DNA of 64,000 nucleotides from Ryuthela nishihirai (GCA_038380435.1 JAWZYU010000017.1:19653283-19717282), one strand, 5' to 3'. Shown: positions 48,121-60,992, counted from the stretch's first letter. The notes: generated by a model from the letters alone, not told the origin. Program-made: numbers and translations.

Positions 48121-49380
48121 CCCTTACAGTGTTGGGTTTCTAAACTGAACTCACTATGGTGGCTGGATTTATTTCAAAGTATTTTCAGCAAATAAAATGA
48201 ACAGCTTTAGAACCTAATCCTGAAGTACTAATGAATGGAAATATTCACGTTTTGTACCAAAAGAAAGAGCATTTAATTGAGATTAATAAAATGACAAAAA
48301 TTCAGAAAGAAAAATGCTAGGTTAAATTTTTTAAGCATATTTTTAAAACAGTGCAAAATTTTATTGTGTTTTTTCCTTTATTTTTAGTAAAATTTCAAAT
48401 ATATATATATTTTTTCCCCATTTTTTCTATATTATTATTCTAATATTAACAGCTCATAATATTTCTATTATTTCTTAAATCTCTATCTTTAAAAACTGTA
48501 ATTTAATTAAAAATCGAAAAATATGTCAGAAAATTGATAAGGAATAATGAAAAAAAAAAAAAAATGTTTCAAAGCATTTAAAGTTTTAACTGAAGCACTG
48601 AATTTGAGATTGAGTCACTTTATTATGAAGCTGCATAACATTGGTGCCATTATTCATCACTAATAGTTTCACTTTCAATCATCAATCGTAGTATCCATTT
48701 AAGAAATAAATGATAATTTTAAAATAAAATTTTAATACTTTTAGAAGCATTAAAGTAAATAAAATATTTTTAAAATCTGAAGTCTGCTTAAATATTGATT
48801 GAAAACCGATATGTATTGTTCCTGGATGACGCAATTTCCCATAGTAAACAAATCAATATCTTTATGTTAAAATTTTAGAAAGCATTATAACTCTAGTAGA
48901 GCTATAAATAGCACAAAATGCAAGGATTCACAACCAATCGATAATCTAAGCATGGTATGGCAGAATAAAGGCATAAAGTAAATCTGCACTACTTGATGCT
49001 GTATGCGGTGACTGAACATGCTCATCTGTTCACTGCAGACTCAAATTTATTTTTAAACTTTATCATTTTTTCAAGTGGAATCAACAGGTAAAAAATATGT
49101 ATCATAGCTTTAAATGTTATTTTTGATAACTGTTTAGAAACAGTTAAAAAAAAAATTCCCAACCTTGTACTACAGGAGCAAAACCTCGATCTCTGATCAC
49201 TAGAATGTGAAAGATGAAAGCATTTCTTTGGGCTCCAACATGAAAAGTTTAAAATTTTCAAATGGCAATGTCTATTATAAAAAATTGAAGTTTTTTGTGT
49301 ACTAAAAGCAAACATAGACATCTTGGCCCTCTCATTATTGATTCTGTTAACATCAATATTTGTCTCTGACCCTGGAAGGG
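48121..49380. mobile_element. piggyBac-like nonautonomous element (TTAA target)
   Basis: The ends are cccttacagtgt and the complement of cccttccagggt, flanked on both sides by TTAA (48117-48120 and 49381-49384). TTAA duplication with CCC-starting ends is the piggyBac superfamily signature. No transposase motif was recognised in the 1260 bp. The longest frame inside (minus, 126 codons, 49402-49022) runs through the right terminus and is probably chance. Confidence 0.72.
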
Positions 49381-49701
49381 TTAATAGCATACATAAAAAC
49401 AATAATATAATTTAATATCACTATTTTGCTGTAATTAAAACATTATAGCATCTGAATGCATCAGTAATCCTTAATGAACATATAGATATCTGCTTACAAT
49501 AAATTTCAGAGCTCTAAATTATGATATCTTCTAAATAATAGCTCCTTTTCATACTGAGCGACTTAATTCTATACCTTTCACATTCATGAAGGTGAACAAG
49601 TCTATTATTTTACAGTACTTTAAGTTATAGCCCCACATATGTTTGGGGTGAAACGTGATGCAAAATGCTTTTAGTTTATGTGGTATCGAAACGTTTTTTA
49701 A

Positions 49702-51445
49702 CCCTTCCAGTGTCGAGCCTGAAAAATGGATTTCCAGAGGCCAAGCTATTTTCTCCCTATACTCAGCCAAAAAAAACCCTTTAAAATTTTTTTTACCAAA
49801 TAACTAATGAAAGGAATTATGACATGTTGTATGCCAAATTAATCAGCATTTAATTCTGGATTTTCTGAAAATAAAGTATTTAACAAAAAAAGATTGTTTT
49901 ATTTTAATAGGGCTTTTTTGGAGTCATTTAGTAAAAAATGCATCTGGCAATGCAAATAAAAATTTATTTAAAAAACTAACATACAGAAATGATTACAATC
50001 CACATGAATACAATGGCTATATATTTCTGAATAACGAAAAAATTTTTTTTTAGTTTTAAGTAAATATTTCTTTCGTTTTGTCATTTTTTTCTCAGTACAT
50101 ACTTTGAGAAAATTCCAGGTTTTTAGCCAACTGTGCTGAGTCAGATAAACAAGTCAACTTTAAAATTAAAAAAAAAAAAACCAATCAACAGAAATAGGTC
50201 ATGTTATATACCAAATTAAACCGAATTTAAGAATTTTATAAAAATAAATAATATGAATAAGTTTCTAAGCATATTGATTTTAATAAGCCTTTTTCAATTT
50301 TTTTTTCAATTTTTTCAAATTTATTTTATATTTTATTATTTTAATCTTTATTTAATCTTTATTGAAAAGATTGCAATGCACAATTAAGGTTTTATTTTGG
50401 AAAACCTGATGAATAAAAATAGTTAAATTACATATTTATCGAAAGAAAATTTCCTCCCAAATAATATAATAATCAATCTGAAATATGATTTTTATTCCTT
50501 TTAATGATTCTTTTCAGTATCATATATTTTAAACACGGCCAGTGTTATACAATGTGACTTGGACTTCTCACATTCATGAGATATTCTAAACTGGTTATGA
50601 AATAGAAAAAAATTTCCTTAGTGGATATTTTTTGCTAAACATTATGAATTTTTTCTTTGGTGTTGAAGTTTGGCGATCTTGGCTAAGAGCAGAAAGGTTT
50701 TGTGCACCAAAGCGAAAAAAAGCATTATATAGTCTATGTGGCACAGCCTAGGTACTGGGGGGGGGGGGGGGGGGGCTTTGAAATCATTCAATATAAACAT
50801 AAAAACTCTTAATTTTAAAAAAATTATATTTTTCTAGAGGGGGCGGGGTGAAACTTTCTATGTGAGTTTAGTGGAAGGGACACCTTCCCAAAATTGCCTT
50901 CCCACATGATGGCTGATTTCCGTAGCAAGGAAGTCTATTTTGCTTCCATATCCAAGACATTCATTTTCAAAAAACGGTACAAGCTGTTTTTTTACTAAAA
51001 AAAAACAAGAAGTAAATGAAAAATTACATATAATCTAATGGGATGTTAAATAAAATATCTGCAACAACTTTTAAGCCAGCCTCCATTCTAGCATAACTTG
51101 GAAAGATTGATAAATCAGCTGATCGAAAGATCACTAAGTAACAGAAGAAAATCTACAGAAATGAATTTGCTTCCATATCCAAGATATCATTTATTTTCAG
51201 AAAATGTTACTAGATGAAAGTTTTACTGGAAAAATAATAAATAATAAAATAAAAATTAACATATAGCCTAATGCGATGTTAAAATATTCACAGCAACAAG
51301 TTGTAGGCTGGCCATACGATGTAACATAACTATGAAAAAAATCAATACTTATCATTGACCAAAAAAATTGCTAATTTCCAAAAATAAATCTACTGAAGTG
51401 AAAACTAAGATTTAAATATAAAAAAAATACTAACTTTACAAAGGG
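49702..51445 (+). repeat. 1.7-kb AT-rich repeat, copy 2, with internal 227-bp tandem duplication
   Basis: Begins at TTAA-cccttccagtgtcgagcctg. It matches copy 1 in order but has a 227-bp tandem duplication: gcttccatatccaaga at 50942 and 51169. Copy 1 has one such unit (45468-45695). A 19-base G tract sits at 50757-50775. No coding motif was recognised. Confidence 0.75.
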
Positions 51446-52954
51446 TATCCAATATGCTGGACCAAAATTTTAAAAAACACATAGCACACGGAACGGAGAT
51501 AGCATGTGTCAGCCATCTGCGTCTTGTTTGCCTCAGTGAAGCATAACTAATTAAATACAGCTGCAACCAGAATTTCTAAGAAGGATATGTTTACTTCCAG
51601 TTTTGTTTTTAAAAGTGGGAAAGATGCATAGAATTCTGGGAAAAAATGGTAAAAATAACTTGAGAATACTGAAATAGGTTTATGACAGAAAAGAGCTTGA
51701 AATGAAAAAAAAATGTCTATACATATTTTTTAATTTCTTTCAAAATGTATCGTTTTTAAAAACAGTTTATTTTTGTTAATTTTTAGATTTTCGAAAATTT
51801 ATGGAAAAATTGGTTAGTTCAAATCAAACTTGTGAGCTTAAATCAGAAGGTTGCTTCAGCAAATTGGCAATACCGTTTAGTGCTTCTAAGTAATGGCAAT
51901 CGGATGGCTTTATAAAATTATTTATATTGTAGTTTAGTAAAATATGCATCAAATTAAAAAACAAAATATTATTTTTGAAGCCTGAATTTTATATCTTTAT
52001 AAGATATATATTAAAAAAATTACAGCAGCAATTTTTTTTATATTAAAAACATATACATACGTTCTTGGCTTTTCAATTCAGATTCTCCGAATGTATACAG
52101 ACAACGTGGACACTGGAAAGAATAAAATTTAAAGTTATTAGTTAAATATTTGCCTGAATGCTCCATGATGAAACGAATGTGCAACAGTGCTCAGAATGCA
52201 TTAAATAGTGAACAAATGGGAGTCCATATCAACTCAGTGAAGGTGACGTCATCTCGGCATGGTTTGAACCTGAGTGTAAGCATCCATAGGACATCAAAAA
52301 CATCTTTAAGCCAGCACAGAATCAAGAAAAGCAGGGTGTCCAAGGAAAACACCACTTTGCCATGTGCAGCTAATCCAGGACTGGTATCTTTTGGAAATCT
52401 AATGACTACAACAACATGTGTGCTAGCAGGTATTTAACGTCCTTACAACTTAAAGTATTGTAAAATAATAGACTTCTTCGTGAGTGTGGAAGATTAGAAT
52501 TAAGTCACCCAGTACGTAAAGGAGCATATTATTTAGATTATATTGGAGCTCTGAAATTTATTGTAAGCAGATATCTGTATGTCCGTTAAGGACATAATAG
52601 TGCATTCATGGCAAAATCATGCTTATAGTGTTTTAATTACAGCATAATCATGATATTAAATTATAGTAAATTGCTGTATATTCATTAAATATTAAATGAA
52701 TAAGAACAGTTATTGCGTAGCTATTTAACCCTAGTACCATTGTGGTTCACAATCAAACCTAAAGTATGTTAAATGGAATATCTGATATTTTACTAAAAGG
52801 TTCTTCCACATTTATCCTGTAGCTATTTGCAAATTGTGGATCTGTCCTACAACTTTTTGTGTATGTGAATTTTAGGACTGACCTGCCAGCAAAATAGCTA
52901 AGTGTTGATGATGTAATTTTTTTTTAGTAAAAAATAATACAGTTACTGAATTGT

Positions 52955-53260
52955 TTTACCCTGAGCAGCACTTATTCAGTGCACAATGAGTTTGTTTTTT
53001 TATATGTGTCACTTTTGTGCACACAGTGGACTGAATGGTCAGGTCATAAGGACCCCAAAGACTCACAGCTGAGTGAGGTCTGAACCTTTGGTTCAGTTCT
53101 GGAAAACGGAAACCGTGAACAGCTGTTAGAAAACAGATGGATGCGTCTCATCAATGCCATTCAGCATGTTCATTAGCATGCATGGGATATCTCTTTTGCA
53201 GACAGGGAACAGCTTAAGCATCACATCTGATGGACAGCAGACTTTCCAAGGGTCAGTGAA
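52955..53260 (-). mobile_element. Old SINE A copy with tail rearrangement
   Basis: Minus orientation. The tail segment is present twice (ttgttttaccctgagcagca at 52955 and cacttttgtgcacacagtgg at 53009), then a body to agactttccaag. The head is not recognisable. Confidence 0.65.
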
Positions 53261-53887
53261 ATAAATAGGCAGATCATGGGGAGTCCAAGGGTCAGGAGAT
53301 AATGGATGTCTAGTTTAAATTTGATTTATAGACAATTTACATGAACATTACTCATTTGCAGAGATACTTAACCCTAGAAGTGGTAGTATAAATGATCTAA
53401 AACATCAGACATTTAGTAGAAGATAAAAAGCAAATTCATTAGGACATAATGTTGAATATTTATATATTTCAATTTACTATTAGATAAATATTTGGACTTC
53501 TGTCTCGTGCTATCTGTTGTTAATGACAATAACTTCTTTCTGGGGGAAAAACATTCCTTGAACAACTGTTGAAAAATTGACAACTTTCATTTCCAGAGTT
53601 AACATTAACCATATTGAAGCAATATCATATGCAGAAATAAATTATTCTTGAAGCTCTAGATTTGCTGCAGAGGTCTGACAAGAGGTTTAAGTTTGTTATT
53701 TATAATCTCTTGATTTAGAACTTCTTGTTCATTTTAAGTAATTTCATATACTCATCATGATTTATAATTGTCTCAGTTTCACCATTTGAACATAGATTAT
53801 TTTAGATATATGTAATCTTTTTATAATAAGTTAGCAGAAGTAGAAATTTTCTGTAAAATCTTTGAAACAAATATTGATATTTTTCAG

Positions 53888-53985
53888 CGTCTTTCTTTTG
53901 TGGATGTAGCTACTGGATCTTTGGGTCAAGGTCTGAGCTGTGCTGCAGGAATGGCATATACAGGAAAACATTTTGACAAAGCAAG
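53888..53985 (+). CDS. Transketolase, coding exon 4 (residues 114-145 plus two bases of codon 146)
   Basis: The exon encodes [20 protein letters not shown] followed by [12 protein letters not shown], then AG before donor gtagat at 53986. The GSLGQG loop contacts the thiamine-diphosphate diphosphate in transketolases. The RLxFxDVxTGSLGQG wording is closer to insect-type sequences than to the vertebrate KQAFTDVATG wording. This is one reason for a protostome assignment. The acceptor is ttttcag. Phase 2 at the 3' end matches the C that opens exon 5, giving Ser146. Confidence 0.95.
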
Positions 53986-54589
53986 GTAGATTTTTAAGTG
54001 CATTTTATTTTCAGATGATATTTCCTGAGTATGAAACAAAAGTGGCATATAAAAATTGTATCAAATTATATTATCTAAGAAACAATTTAAGTTAATTTGT
54101 TTAATATGCATTTGATTTATGTATTAATGACTGATACATTCAAAACACAAGTAATATTTGAATCTGTTTCTTGTCATTTTTGTTTATTTTTCTGTTTTTA
54201 TGTTCTGTTTCTTGTAATTTTTATTGCAGATGGTTGGTTATTTTTAGTATTCACAATATTTTAATTAAGACAGTTTATTGTTGTGTCTACTATTATGAAT
54301 TATACTTAGTTTTGAAAATATTGAAGATTTTTAATAGCAAATTTAAAATTAAAAGACATGCAAAAATGAAAAGTTATTTAAATGTAAATTAACTAAAAGA
54401 TTCATTGATGTTCTTGCATAAACTTAAAAAATATCTCTGCTGCATTAAAAAACTTAGAATGTTATGAATAGAATATTTTATTGTTTAGGGTTTTTAATAA
54501 ATTTTTCAGAGAAAAATTACTTGGACCTAAAGTTACCATTTCTAGTTCATTTAAAAAGGGGGAAAAAATCACTTGTCTTCCTAACTAAC

Positions 54590-55010
54590 TTTATCTTTTC
54601 CTTCTTCCTACCCTCCTTTCAATGTTTTTAGAGATAAATATTCTCTATGGGTTGGATATGTACTGATAAAATATTATTTGCATATTGAAAATCTCTCAGA
54701 AGTTTTAATTGCACCCTCTAACAGGAAAATAAGTAGAAAAATGTTCACTTAAATTTAAAAATAAAATTTTAAGTAACAGTGAAAACAACGTATTTATGGT
54801 AGTAATCTTAAATTTTGGTGATGGAGTGTGAGTCAACAGGTTTGCACTGACAGCAATGATTTTTCCCCTCTTACCCTCAGGGGAGGGTGGGCAAACAACT
54901 TTTTATTTTAAGAGAGAATTGAAAAATTCTTTGAGTTGGATAAGTACTAATGAAATATGATTTGCATGTTTCATATCCTTGGGTAGTTTTAATTTCTATC
55001 ATTGCAGGGA
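54590..55010 (+). repeat. 270-bp-family repeat, one and a half units, plus orientation
   Basis: gagataaatattctctatgg gttggatatgtac, gttttaattgcaccctctaa, then a second start gagagaattgaaaaattctt. It lies directly left of the I-type element. Confidence 0.72.
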
Positions 55011-55308
55011 ACTAAATCTGAAAAATGCAAAACTTTAAATGACTATTTCAAGCAATCTATGCAGAAAAATGGATGTCAAGAAATGAAAAATAGATTGTCA
55101 AGAAATATTGCACTGACAACTCCCTTTTCTAACAGGATAGTGGGAAAAATGCAACTTTTTTTTTTCATTTTAACTCCTTCAGAGTGTACATTGCAATGTA
55201 TATTACTTTTTAGACTTTTTTTTTAACACAAGGTGAGGTGCATGTGGTCTTGCACTGTTTTAAAAGTAGACAATCTTCAGTATACAGGAATGGACTGAAG
55301 TTTGATGC

Positions 55309-55323
55309 ATCTATGGCTACAAT
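55309..55323. repeat. Target-site duplication of the I-type element, left copy
   Basis: The 15-mer atctatggctacaat directly precedes the element and recurs without mismatch at 61312-61326 immediately after it. This fixes both ends of the insertion. Confidence 0.95.
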
Positions 55324-55992
55324 CCCCCTCGGTGTGAGCGCCTGTACGCGGTGAGGGGGACCACCCTGTGAAGGTTCTGCTGGCTCGGTTACCTTCGCAG
55401 GGTCCTAAACGCTCGCCCGCGTGTTTGCCGTGCGCGGAGACCCGTGTCCCAGGAAAGGAGGATCCTGGTAGTTGCTCGGGGGTCCCCGTCTTCTCTCCTC
55501 AGCTCATGACTGGCGTGGTCCCCATTGGCCGTCTTGCCATTGGGGAGCCTGTCCGTCGCGGGGCTGGGCAGCGGATTCCGGGGCCTCTGCTTCCGGTAAA
55601 CCGGAGCTCCTGGGGTGGCCCCCCCAGGAGCAATCGGCTGGTGGGCAGGTCCTGCTAGGGTCAACCGTGCAGAGCGGTGAGTAACCTTGCCCACGGTTAG
55701 GGTACAGGTTTACAAGTTTCCTCACAGATTATTTTCCTTTTGTAGTTATCCTTTCTTTGTGCGGCCAGTTTGGCCAGTCACAATTTTCTTATCTTACGCT
55801 TTGTTTCATTTGTGTAGAACGTTTTTGTTCTGCACATTTCTCTTTTTATTTTCCTTCTATTTATTTGTGAGGGCTTGGCTCACTGTCTGTGTGGGTATAG
55901 TGCCTGCGTAGCCCTGGCGCCCGACTGGGCGTCCCCTTGTTGGGCTCCGTGGAGGGTGGGGACAGCGGGCACTGAACCACACAAAAATAAAC

Positions 55993-57273
55993 ATGAGAGA
56001 GAATGAGGAAAATTCGATCACTGCCAACAAGAGGGCTCGACATGAACCCCCGTCTTCTTCGTCTACGTTATCACTGCCGTCGTCTTCTGTGTCTGTGTGT
56101 TCGTTCCCAAAGTTCCTGATCATCCACTCCACGGGTGATCAGGTACTTGGGGACATGTCCCCATTTTTTGTAAATAAAGGTTTGAAAGGTCTCGCGGGGG
56201 AGCCGAAATCCGTAAAGCGCTTACGATCTGGTGACTTACAAGTTGAGACCGCTTGTTCCAAACACTTGGAACTACTCCTGAAAGTGAAGGAAATTGGTGG
56301 GGTGGCTGTCGAAGTCACTCCCCATAAAACTTTGAATTCCTCTCGGGGTGTGATTACCGAGTGGGGCCTCCTCAAAGTCACTGAGGAGGAGATCCTCTCG
56401 GAGCTCACACCTCAAGGAGTAACAGCGGTCCACCGGGTTTCGACACGCCGTGATGGAAAATTGACACCCACCAGGGTGCTGATTGTCACCTTTAACTCGC
56501 CACGCCTGCCTTCTTCCATCAAGGCAGGTTACTTACATTGTGAGGTACGGCCGTATATACCGAACCCTCTGCGCTGTTTTCAGTGTCAGATATACGGTCA
56601 TGCCCGCACTGCATGCAGGGGCAAGCCCACCTGTGCTCGCTGTGGCAGTAAGGATCATCTCGATCCTGACTGCACAGCAGAAAAGGCATGCTGTGTGAAC
56701 TGCAGTGGCGAACATCCGGCGTACTCCCGCGACTGTCCAAAGTGGAAGGAGGAAAAGGAGGTACAACGTCTCAAAGTCATGAACAACATTTCGTATGCTG
56801 AAGCGAGAAAGCTTGCTGCACCGCCCGCCCCACCTGGCAAGGTTTCCTATGCCAGTGCAGTCATTGGAAAGCCCATCGTTCCAATGACTTCGGTTGCGGT
56901 GCAGACTGACATCAGTGTACCACCTACTGAGTCTTTCTCGCCAGCTGCGAAGTACCTCCTCACGCAGGCGAGACCGAGGGTGGTGTCGACTTCGACATCA
57001 ACCCCGGTTTCCATTCCTGCAGCTCAGCCTTCCACCTCCACCGGAAGGCCTCCTCCTTCCCGCCCTCAGACAGCAAGACCTTCCAAACTGAAGGGGCCCA
57101 CACCAGGGCCTAAAAAGAAACTTATCACTCCTCCTCAAAGGGCGGTCACCGATCCATGCCCCTCGGACGATTCCGAGGACATGGATACCGACCGCCCCCT
57201 ATTCACTAAACCGTCCTCTGCGGCGGTTAAGTTGAATAGAAACACGTCGTCCGCCCACTCTTCTAAGTCCTGA
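55993..57273 (+). CDS. ORF1 gag-like nucleic-acid-binding protein of the I-type element (426 aa, intact)
   Basis: The protein is open from ATG to TGA. The N-terminal half holds a Ser-rich stretch (residues 21-35) and a region of about residues 40-190 resembling the RNA-recognition-like part of LINE ORF1 proteins. Three CCHC zinc knuckles follow: C195-C208 (CX2CX4HX4C), C214-C227 (CX2CX4HX4C) and C234-C248 (CX2CX3HX6C). A Pro/Ser/Thr-rich tail (about 290-426) follows. Such proteins coat the element RNA and chaperone target-primed reverse transcription. The stop is separated from the ORF2 ATG by one base, which suggests coupled re-initiation (inference). It is the only intact transposon ORF over 200 codons in the window. 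Confidence 0.9.
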   Translation: MRENEENSITANKRARHEPPSSSSTLSLPSSSVSVCSFPKFLIIHSTGDQVLGDMSPFFVNKGLKGLAGEPKSVKRLRSGDLQVETACSKHLELLLKVKEIGGVAVEVTPHKTLNSSRGVITEWGLLKVTEEEILSELTPQGVTAVHRVSTRRDGKLTPTRVLIVTFNSPRLPSSIKAGYLHCEVRPYIPNPLRCFQCQIYGHARTACRGKPTCARCGSKDHLDPDCTAEKACCVNCSGEHPAYSRDCPKWKEEKEVQRLKVMNNISYAEARKLAAPPAPPGKVSYASAVIGKPIVPMTSVAVQTDISVPPTESFSPAAKYLLTQARPRVVSTSTSTPVSIPAAQPSTSTGRPPPSRPQTARPSKLKGPTPGPKKKLITPPQRAVTDPCPSDDSEDMDTDRPLFTKPSSAAVKLNRNTSSAHSSKS

Positions 57274-57274
57274 G

Positions 57275-60200
57275 ATGGCCACACTCCTACAATGGAACTG
57301 TCGTGGATTCCAGAGGAATCTTGACGACATCAAGGCCCTCCTTCAGGCACATCAGCCCATCTGTGTGTGCTTTCAGGAGACATACTTGCAGCCAGTCACA
57401 GATCCCACGATCTGGCACTTTTCACTGGTTCGCCGGGACCGGGATGGAGATGGTCCAGCTCGCGGGGGTGTCGCCATTCTCGTGAGCAACCATTCTCCAT
57501 TCCAGGTCGTACCCCTCACCACCAACTTGGAGGCGGTAGCCATCCGTCTCTTCGTGGGGTTCTCGCTGACTGTCTGCTCTGTATATCTTCCACCTGGGAG
57601 TATCGTCTTCCAGGAAGACCTTGATGATCTCGTCTCGCAGCTGCTGTCCCCCTTCCTCATTATGGGGGACCTCAACAGACACAGTCCACTTTGGGGCAGT
57701 GCTGACACCAACGGGAGGGGTGGGGTCCTGGAGCAGTGGCTCCTGGATCCTTCTCTCTCTCCCTGTTGAACACCGGTGTCAGTACTTACTTTCACTCCCC
57801 AACCCGCTCTTTCACTGCCATTGACCTCACCATCTGCTCCTCCTCGATCCTTCCACTCTTTACATGGGAGGTCAAGGACAACCCTTATGGAAGCGATCAC
57901 CTCCCCGTGGTGTGCACCATCTCGCGTGGGGGGCCTTGCAGCCCTTCACGCGTCTCTCGGTGGAGGCTCGATCGGGCTGACTGGGGTGGTTTCGAGCTGC
58001 TCTCTGAGCTCGATGACCACTCTGTCAGCCAGGAGCCAATCAATGTGGCAGTAGCGGAGATAATGGACTGTATCGTAGATGCAGCTGCATCAACAATTCC
58101 TCAAACTTCTACACGGTTTCCTCGCTTTCCGAAACCGTGGTGGAATCCAGATTGCACCGCAGCTTGTAAGGCTCAGAACAAGGCTTGGGGGGTGTTTCGG
58201 AGATATCCGACAACCCCCAACCTCGAAAATTTCAAACGCGCCAGGGCGAAAGCTCATTTCGTCCGACGCCAGAGCCAGAAGGAATCTTGGATCAAGTATA
58301 CATCTTCTATCACCCGCACGAGTACTTCTAAGGTCGTGTGGGATAAAGTCCGGAAGATGAGTGGGAACTACACGTCCCACTCGTTATCGATCCTGGAGCA
58401 CAATGGACAGGCAATTGCTGATTCCAAAGCAATTGCCGACACTCTGGGGGAGTCCTTCTCTTCCATCTCTTCGTCTTCCTCTTACTCCCCTGAGTTTATG
58501 ACCCAGAAGGGCAGGGCGGAGCGCTCTCCACTGTCTTTCCACTCGAATGGCCTGGAGCCTTACAACAGGCCATTCACAGCGGAGGAGCTTCGCCTTGCTC
58601 TGCACTCTTCTCGTGCCTCTGCTGTAGGGCCGGACAATGTCCATTATGCCATGCTCCAACATCTTTCACCATCGAGTAAGGATCGGCTGCTCCATCTCTT
58701 CAATCGCATTTTTCTCGAGGAGTAGTTTCCGGACTCCTGGCGGGAGGCCATCGTCTTGGCCTTCCCCAAGCCTGGCAAAGATCCCAAGATTCCTTCCAAT
58801 TATCGTCCAATCGCATTGACGAGCTGCGTGTGCAAGGTGTTGGAAAGAATGGTAAATGCCAGACTCATCTGGTATTTAGAACACACAACCTTCTTTCCAA
58901 CACCCAGTGTGGCTTTCGCAGGCAACGGTCAACTCTTGACCATCTGATACGCCTCGAATCGGCTATCAGAAATTCATTTTTAAGAAGAGAGCACCTGGTG
59001 TCAATTTTCTTCGACATCGAAAAAGCGTACGACACGGCTTGGAGATTCGGCATTCTTCGTGACCTCCACAGCTTCGGCTTGAGAGGTCACATGCCGATCT
59101 TCATCTCCAACTTCTTATCGACACGTTCTTTTCGTGTCCGTGTCGGTAACGCTCTCTCGCGGCCATACCCCCAAGAACAGGGGGTGCCACAAGGCTGCGT
59201 TCTGAGTGTTACGCTTTTCGCTGTCAAGATTAATTCTATAACTAGACAACTTCCTCCATCAGTAGGCAATGCCCTCTATGTTGATGACTTTAGCATCTTT
59301 TGCTCTTCGTCCAGCCTGAGGGTCATTGAAAGACAACTGCAAATTGCCCTGAACAATCTTTCGGTTTGGGCGACGGCAAACGGGTTTCGGTTCTCCCCAC
59401 AGAAGACCGCTTGTGTGCACTTTTGCCACAAGTGTAATCTTCACCTGGATCCCGAGCTGCGGCTCGGGGGTAACATCATTCCAGTTGTGGTGGAGACCAA
59501 GTTTCTCGGTCTCATATTCGATCGGAAATTGACCTTTTTACCTCACATACGTCATCTCAGGTCCAAGTGCACGCGGGCATTGAACATTGTGAAGGTCCTC
59601 TCCTCCCTCTCTTGGGGGGCGGACCGATGTTCTTTGCTCCGCCTGTACCGTGCACTTGTCCGATCGAAACTGGACTACGGATCCCAGGTGTATGACTCGG
59701 CACGGGATTCGGTGGTGAAGGTTCTGGACCCCCTCCATCATCAGGCCCTCGGTGTTTGCACGGGAGCCTTCCGCACCTCACCGGTCCAGAGTCTTTACGT
59801 TGAGACCGACGAACCATCTTTATCTCTTCGCCGTCAGCAGTTGTCCCTACAATATGCTTCTAAATTGCGATCCCTGCCTGGCCATCCCACTTGGGACTGC
59901 GTTTTCAGTCTGAAGTGGGAACTACTTTACACTAATTGGCCGACTGCCATTCGTCCTTTCGGAATGCGTGTCCGAGGTTACCTGCGAGACATCAACACCA
60001 GTCTCGATAGCATTGCACAGTCGACAGCTGAGCCACTACCACCTTGGCTCGCTGTTTCCCCTTCCTGCGATTTTTCCCTGTGCAGGACCGGGAAGGCCTT
60101 TACACCCGACTGTGTGTACCGGTAACTCTTTGCCAGCCATCGTGCTGAGCACCCGGACTTCTTGCCTGTCTTTACAGATGGCTCGAAGTCCGGCACTTCA

Positions 60201-60992
60201 GTGGGATCAGCCATGGTCTGCTGTGATGTAATCATTGCAGACGACCAGATCCCACTGCAGTGTTCCATCTTCACTGCAGAGTTGCACGCTATCAGTCTCG
60301 CCTTGGACCACGTAGCGACTAAGTATCATCGTCGGTGTGTGCTTTACACTGACTCGCTTAGCTCGCTACAGGCTTTGATCTCGGTGAGGCATCGGCCTCA
60401 CCCTGTTCTTACTAAGATCCGCCAGCAGCTACATCGTCTGGCAGCCACCACCACCATCCATTTCTGTTGGGTGCCCGGTCACGTCGGAATCAGGGGTAAT
60501 GATTTGGCAGATTCTGTTGCCAGGTCAGCCACGCCCCTGTCCGACTCTCCGTTGCCGGTTCCCTATCTGGATTTCCGGCAACGTTTTACCACCGAGCTAC
60601 GGGCACATTGGCAGAGATCTTGGTCGGAACAGCTTACGAACAAGCTCTTTGAGATCAAACCTATCATCAAACCATGGCAGTCTTGTTACCGCAGGAATCG
60701 CAAGGAGGAAGTTGTACTTGCTCGGCTCCGCTTAGGTCACTCGTATATTACTCATTCGTTTCTTCTTTGGGCGGACAACGAACCTAAGTGTGAGTTTTGT
60801 GACACCATTTTAACTATTAAACACATTTTAGTCGAATGCGAAGCTTTTAATAATGAACGAAAATTGTATTTTACCTTTCATGATTTTGCGTCCGAGCCTC
60901 TTACACTCGGACATCTTTTAACTGATCATAGCTTTTTACCCTCAGTTTTTTCCTTTTTAAAATATTGTTGTGGTTATATTAATAGATTTTGA
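57275..60992 (+). pseudogene. ORF2 of the I-type element: endonuclease, reverse transcriptase, RNase H (four breaks)
   Basis: From ATG 57275 the endonuclease reads LLQWNCRGF, CFQETYL, GGVAILV, MGDLNRHSPLWGS. A frameshift near 57765 moves to the frame holding GSDHLPV. A TAG at 58723-58725 follows LFNRIFLEE, and the same frame continues FPDSWREAIVLAFPKPGKD. A second frameshift near 58900 leads to TQCGFRRQRSTLDHLI, FFDIEKAYDTAW, QGVPQGCVLS and the catalytic YVDDFSIF. A TAA at 60123-60125 precedes the RNase H part (FTDGS, TAELHA, YTDSLSSL, HVGIRGNDLAD). A Cys/His motif CEFC...H...CE near the end is typical of the group. The breaks are described as seen and make the copy non-autonomous. Confidence 0.93.

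Larger units (their letters stand above)
43655..53887 (+). other. Transketolase intron 3
   Basis: Phase-0 intron of 10233 bp. It contains two copies of a 1.4-1.7-kb AT-rich repeat (44416 and 49702), a TTAA-flanked short MITE (45208-45329), a broken multi-copy gene (46068-47687), a piggyBac-like nonautonomous element (48121-49380) and a degenerate SINE A copy (52955-53260). In 43660-44400, 51500-52950 and 53290-53880 only AT-rich sequence is seen, apart from a short stretch at 51910-51960 that repeats 48045-48090. Confidence 0.9.

Noticed and set aside
49022..49402. 126-codon minus frame
   Set aside because: Crosses the terminus of the TTAA-flanked element and has no recognisable motif.
52150..52437. 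95-codon plus frame in intron 3
   Set aside because: No recognisable family, no splice context matching transketolase, and surroundings are noncoding repeats. Not listed as a gene.
55368..55725. Several overlapping GC-rich frames on both strands before ORF1
   Set aside because: They fall in the 5' untranslated region of the I-type element. Their length is explained by high GC and no family motif was found.
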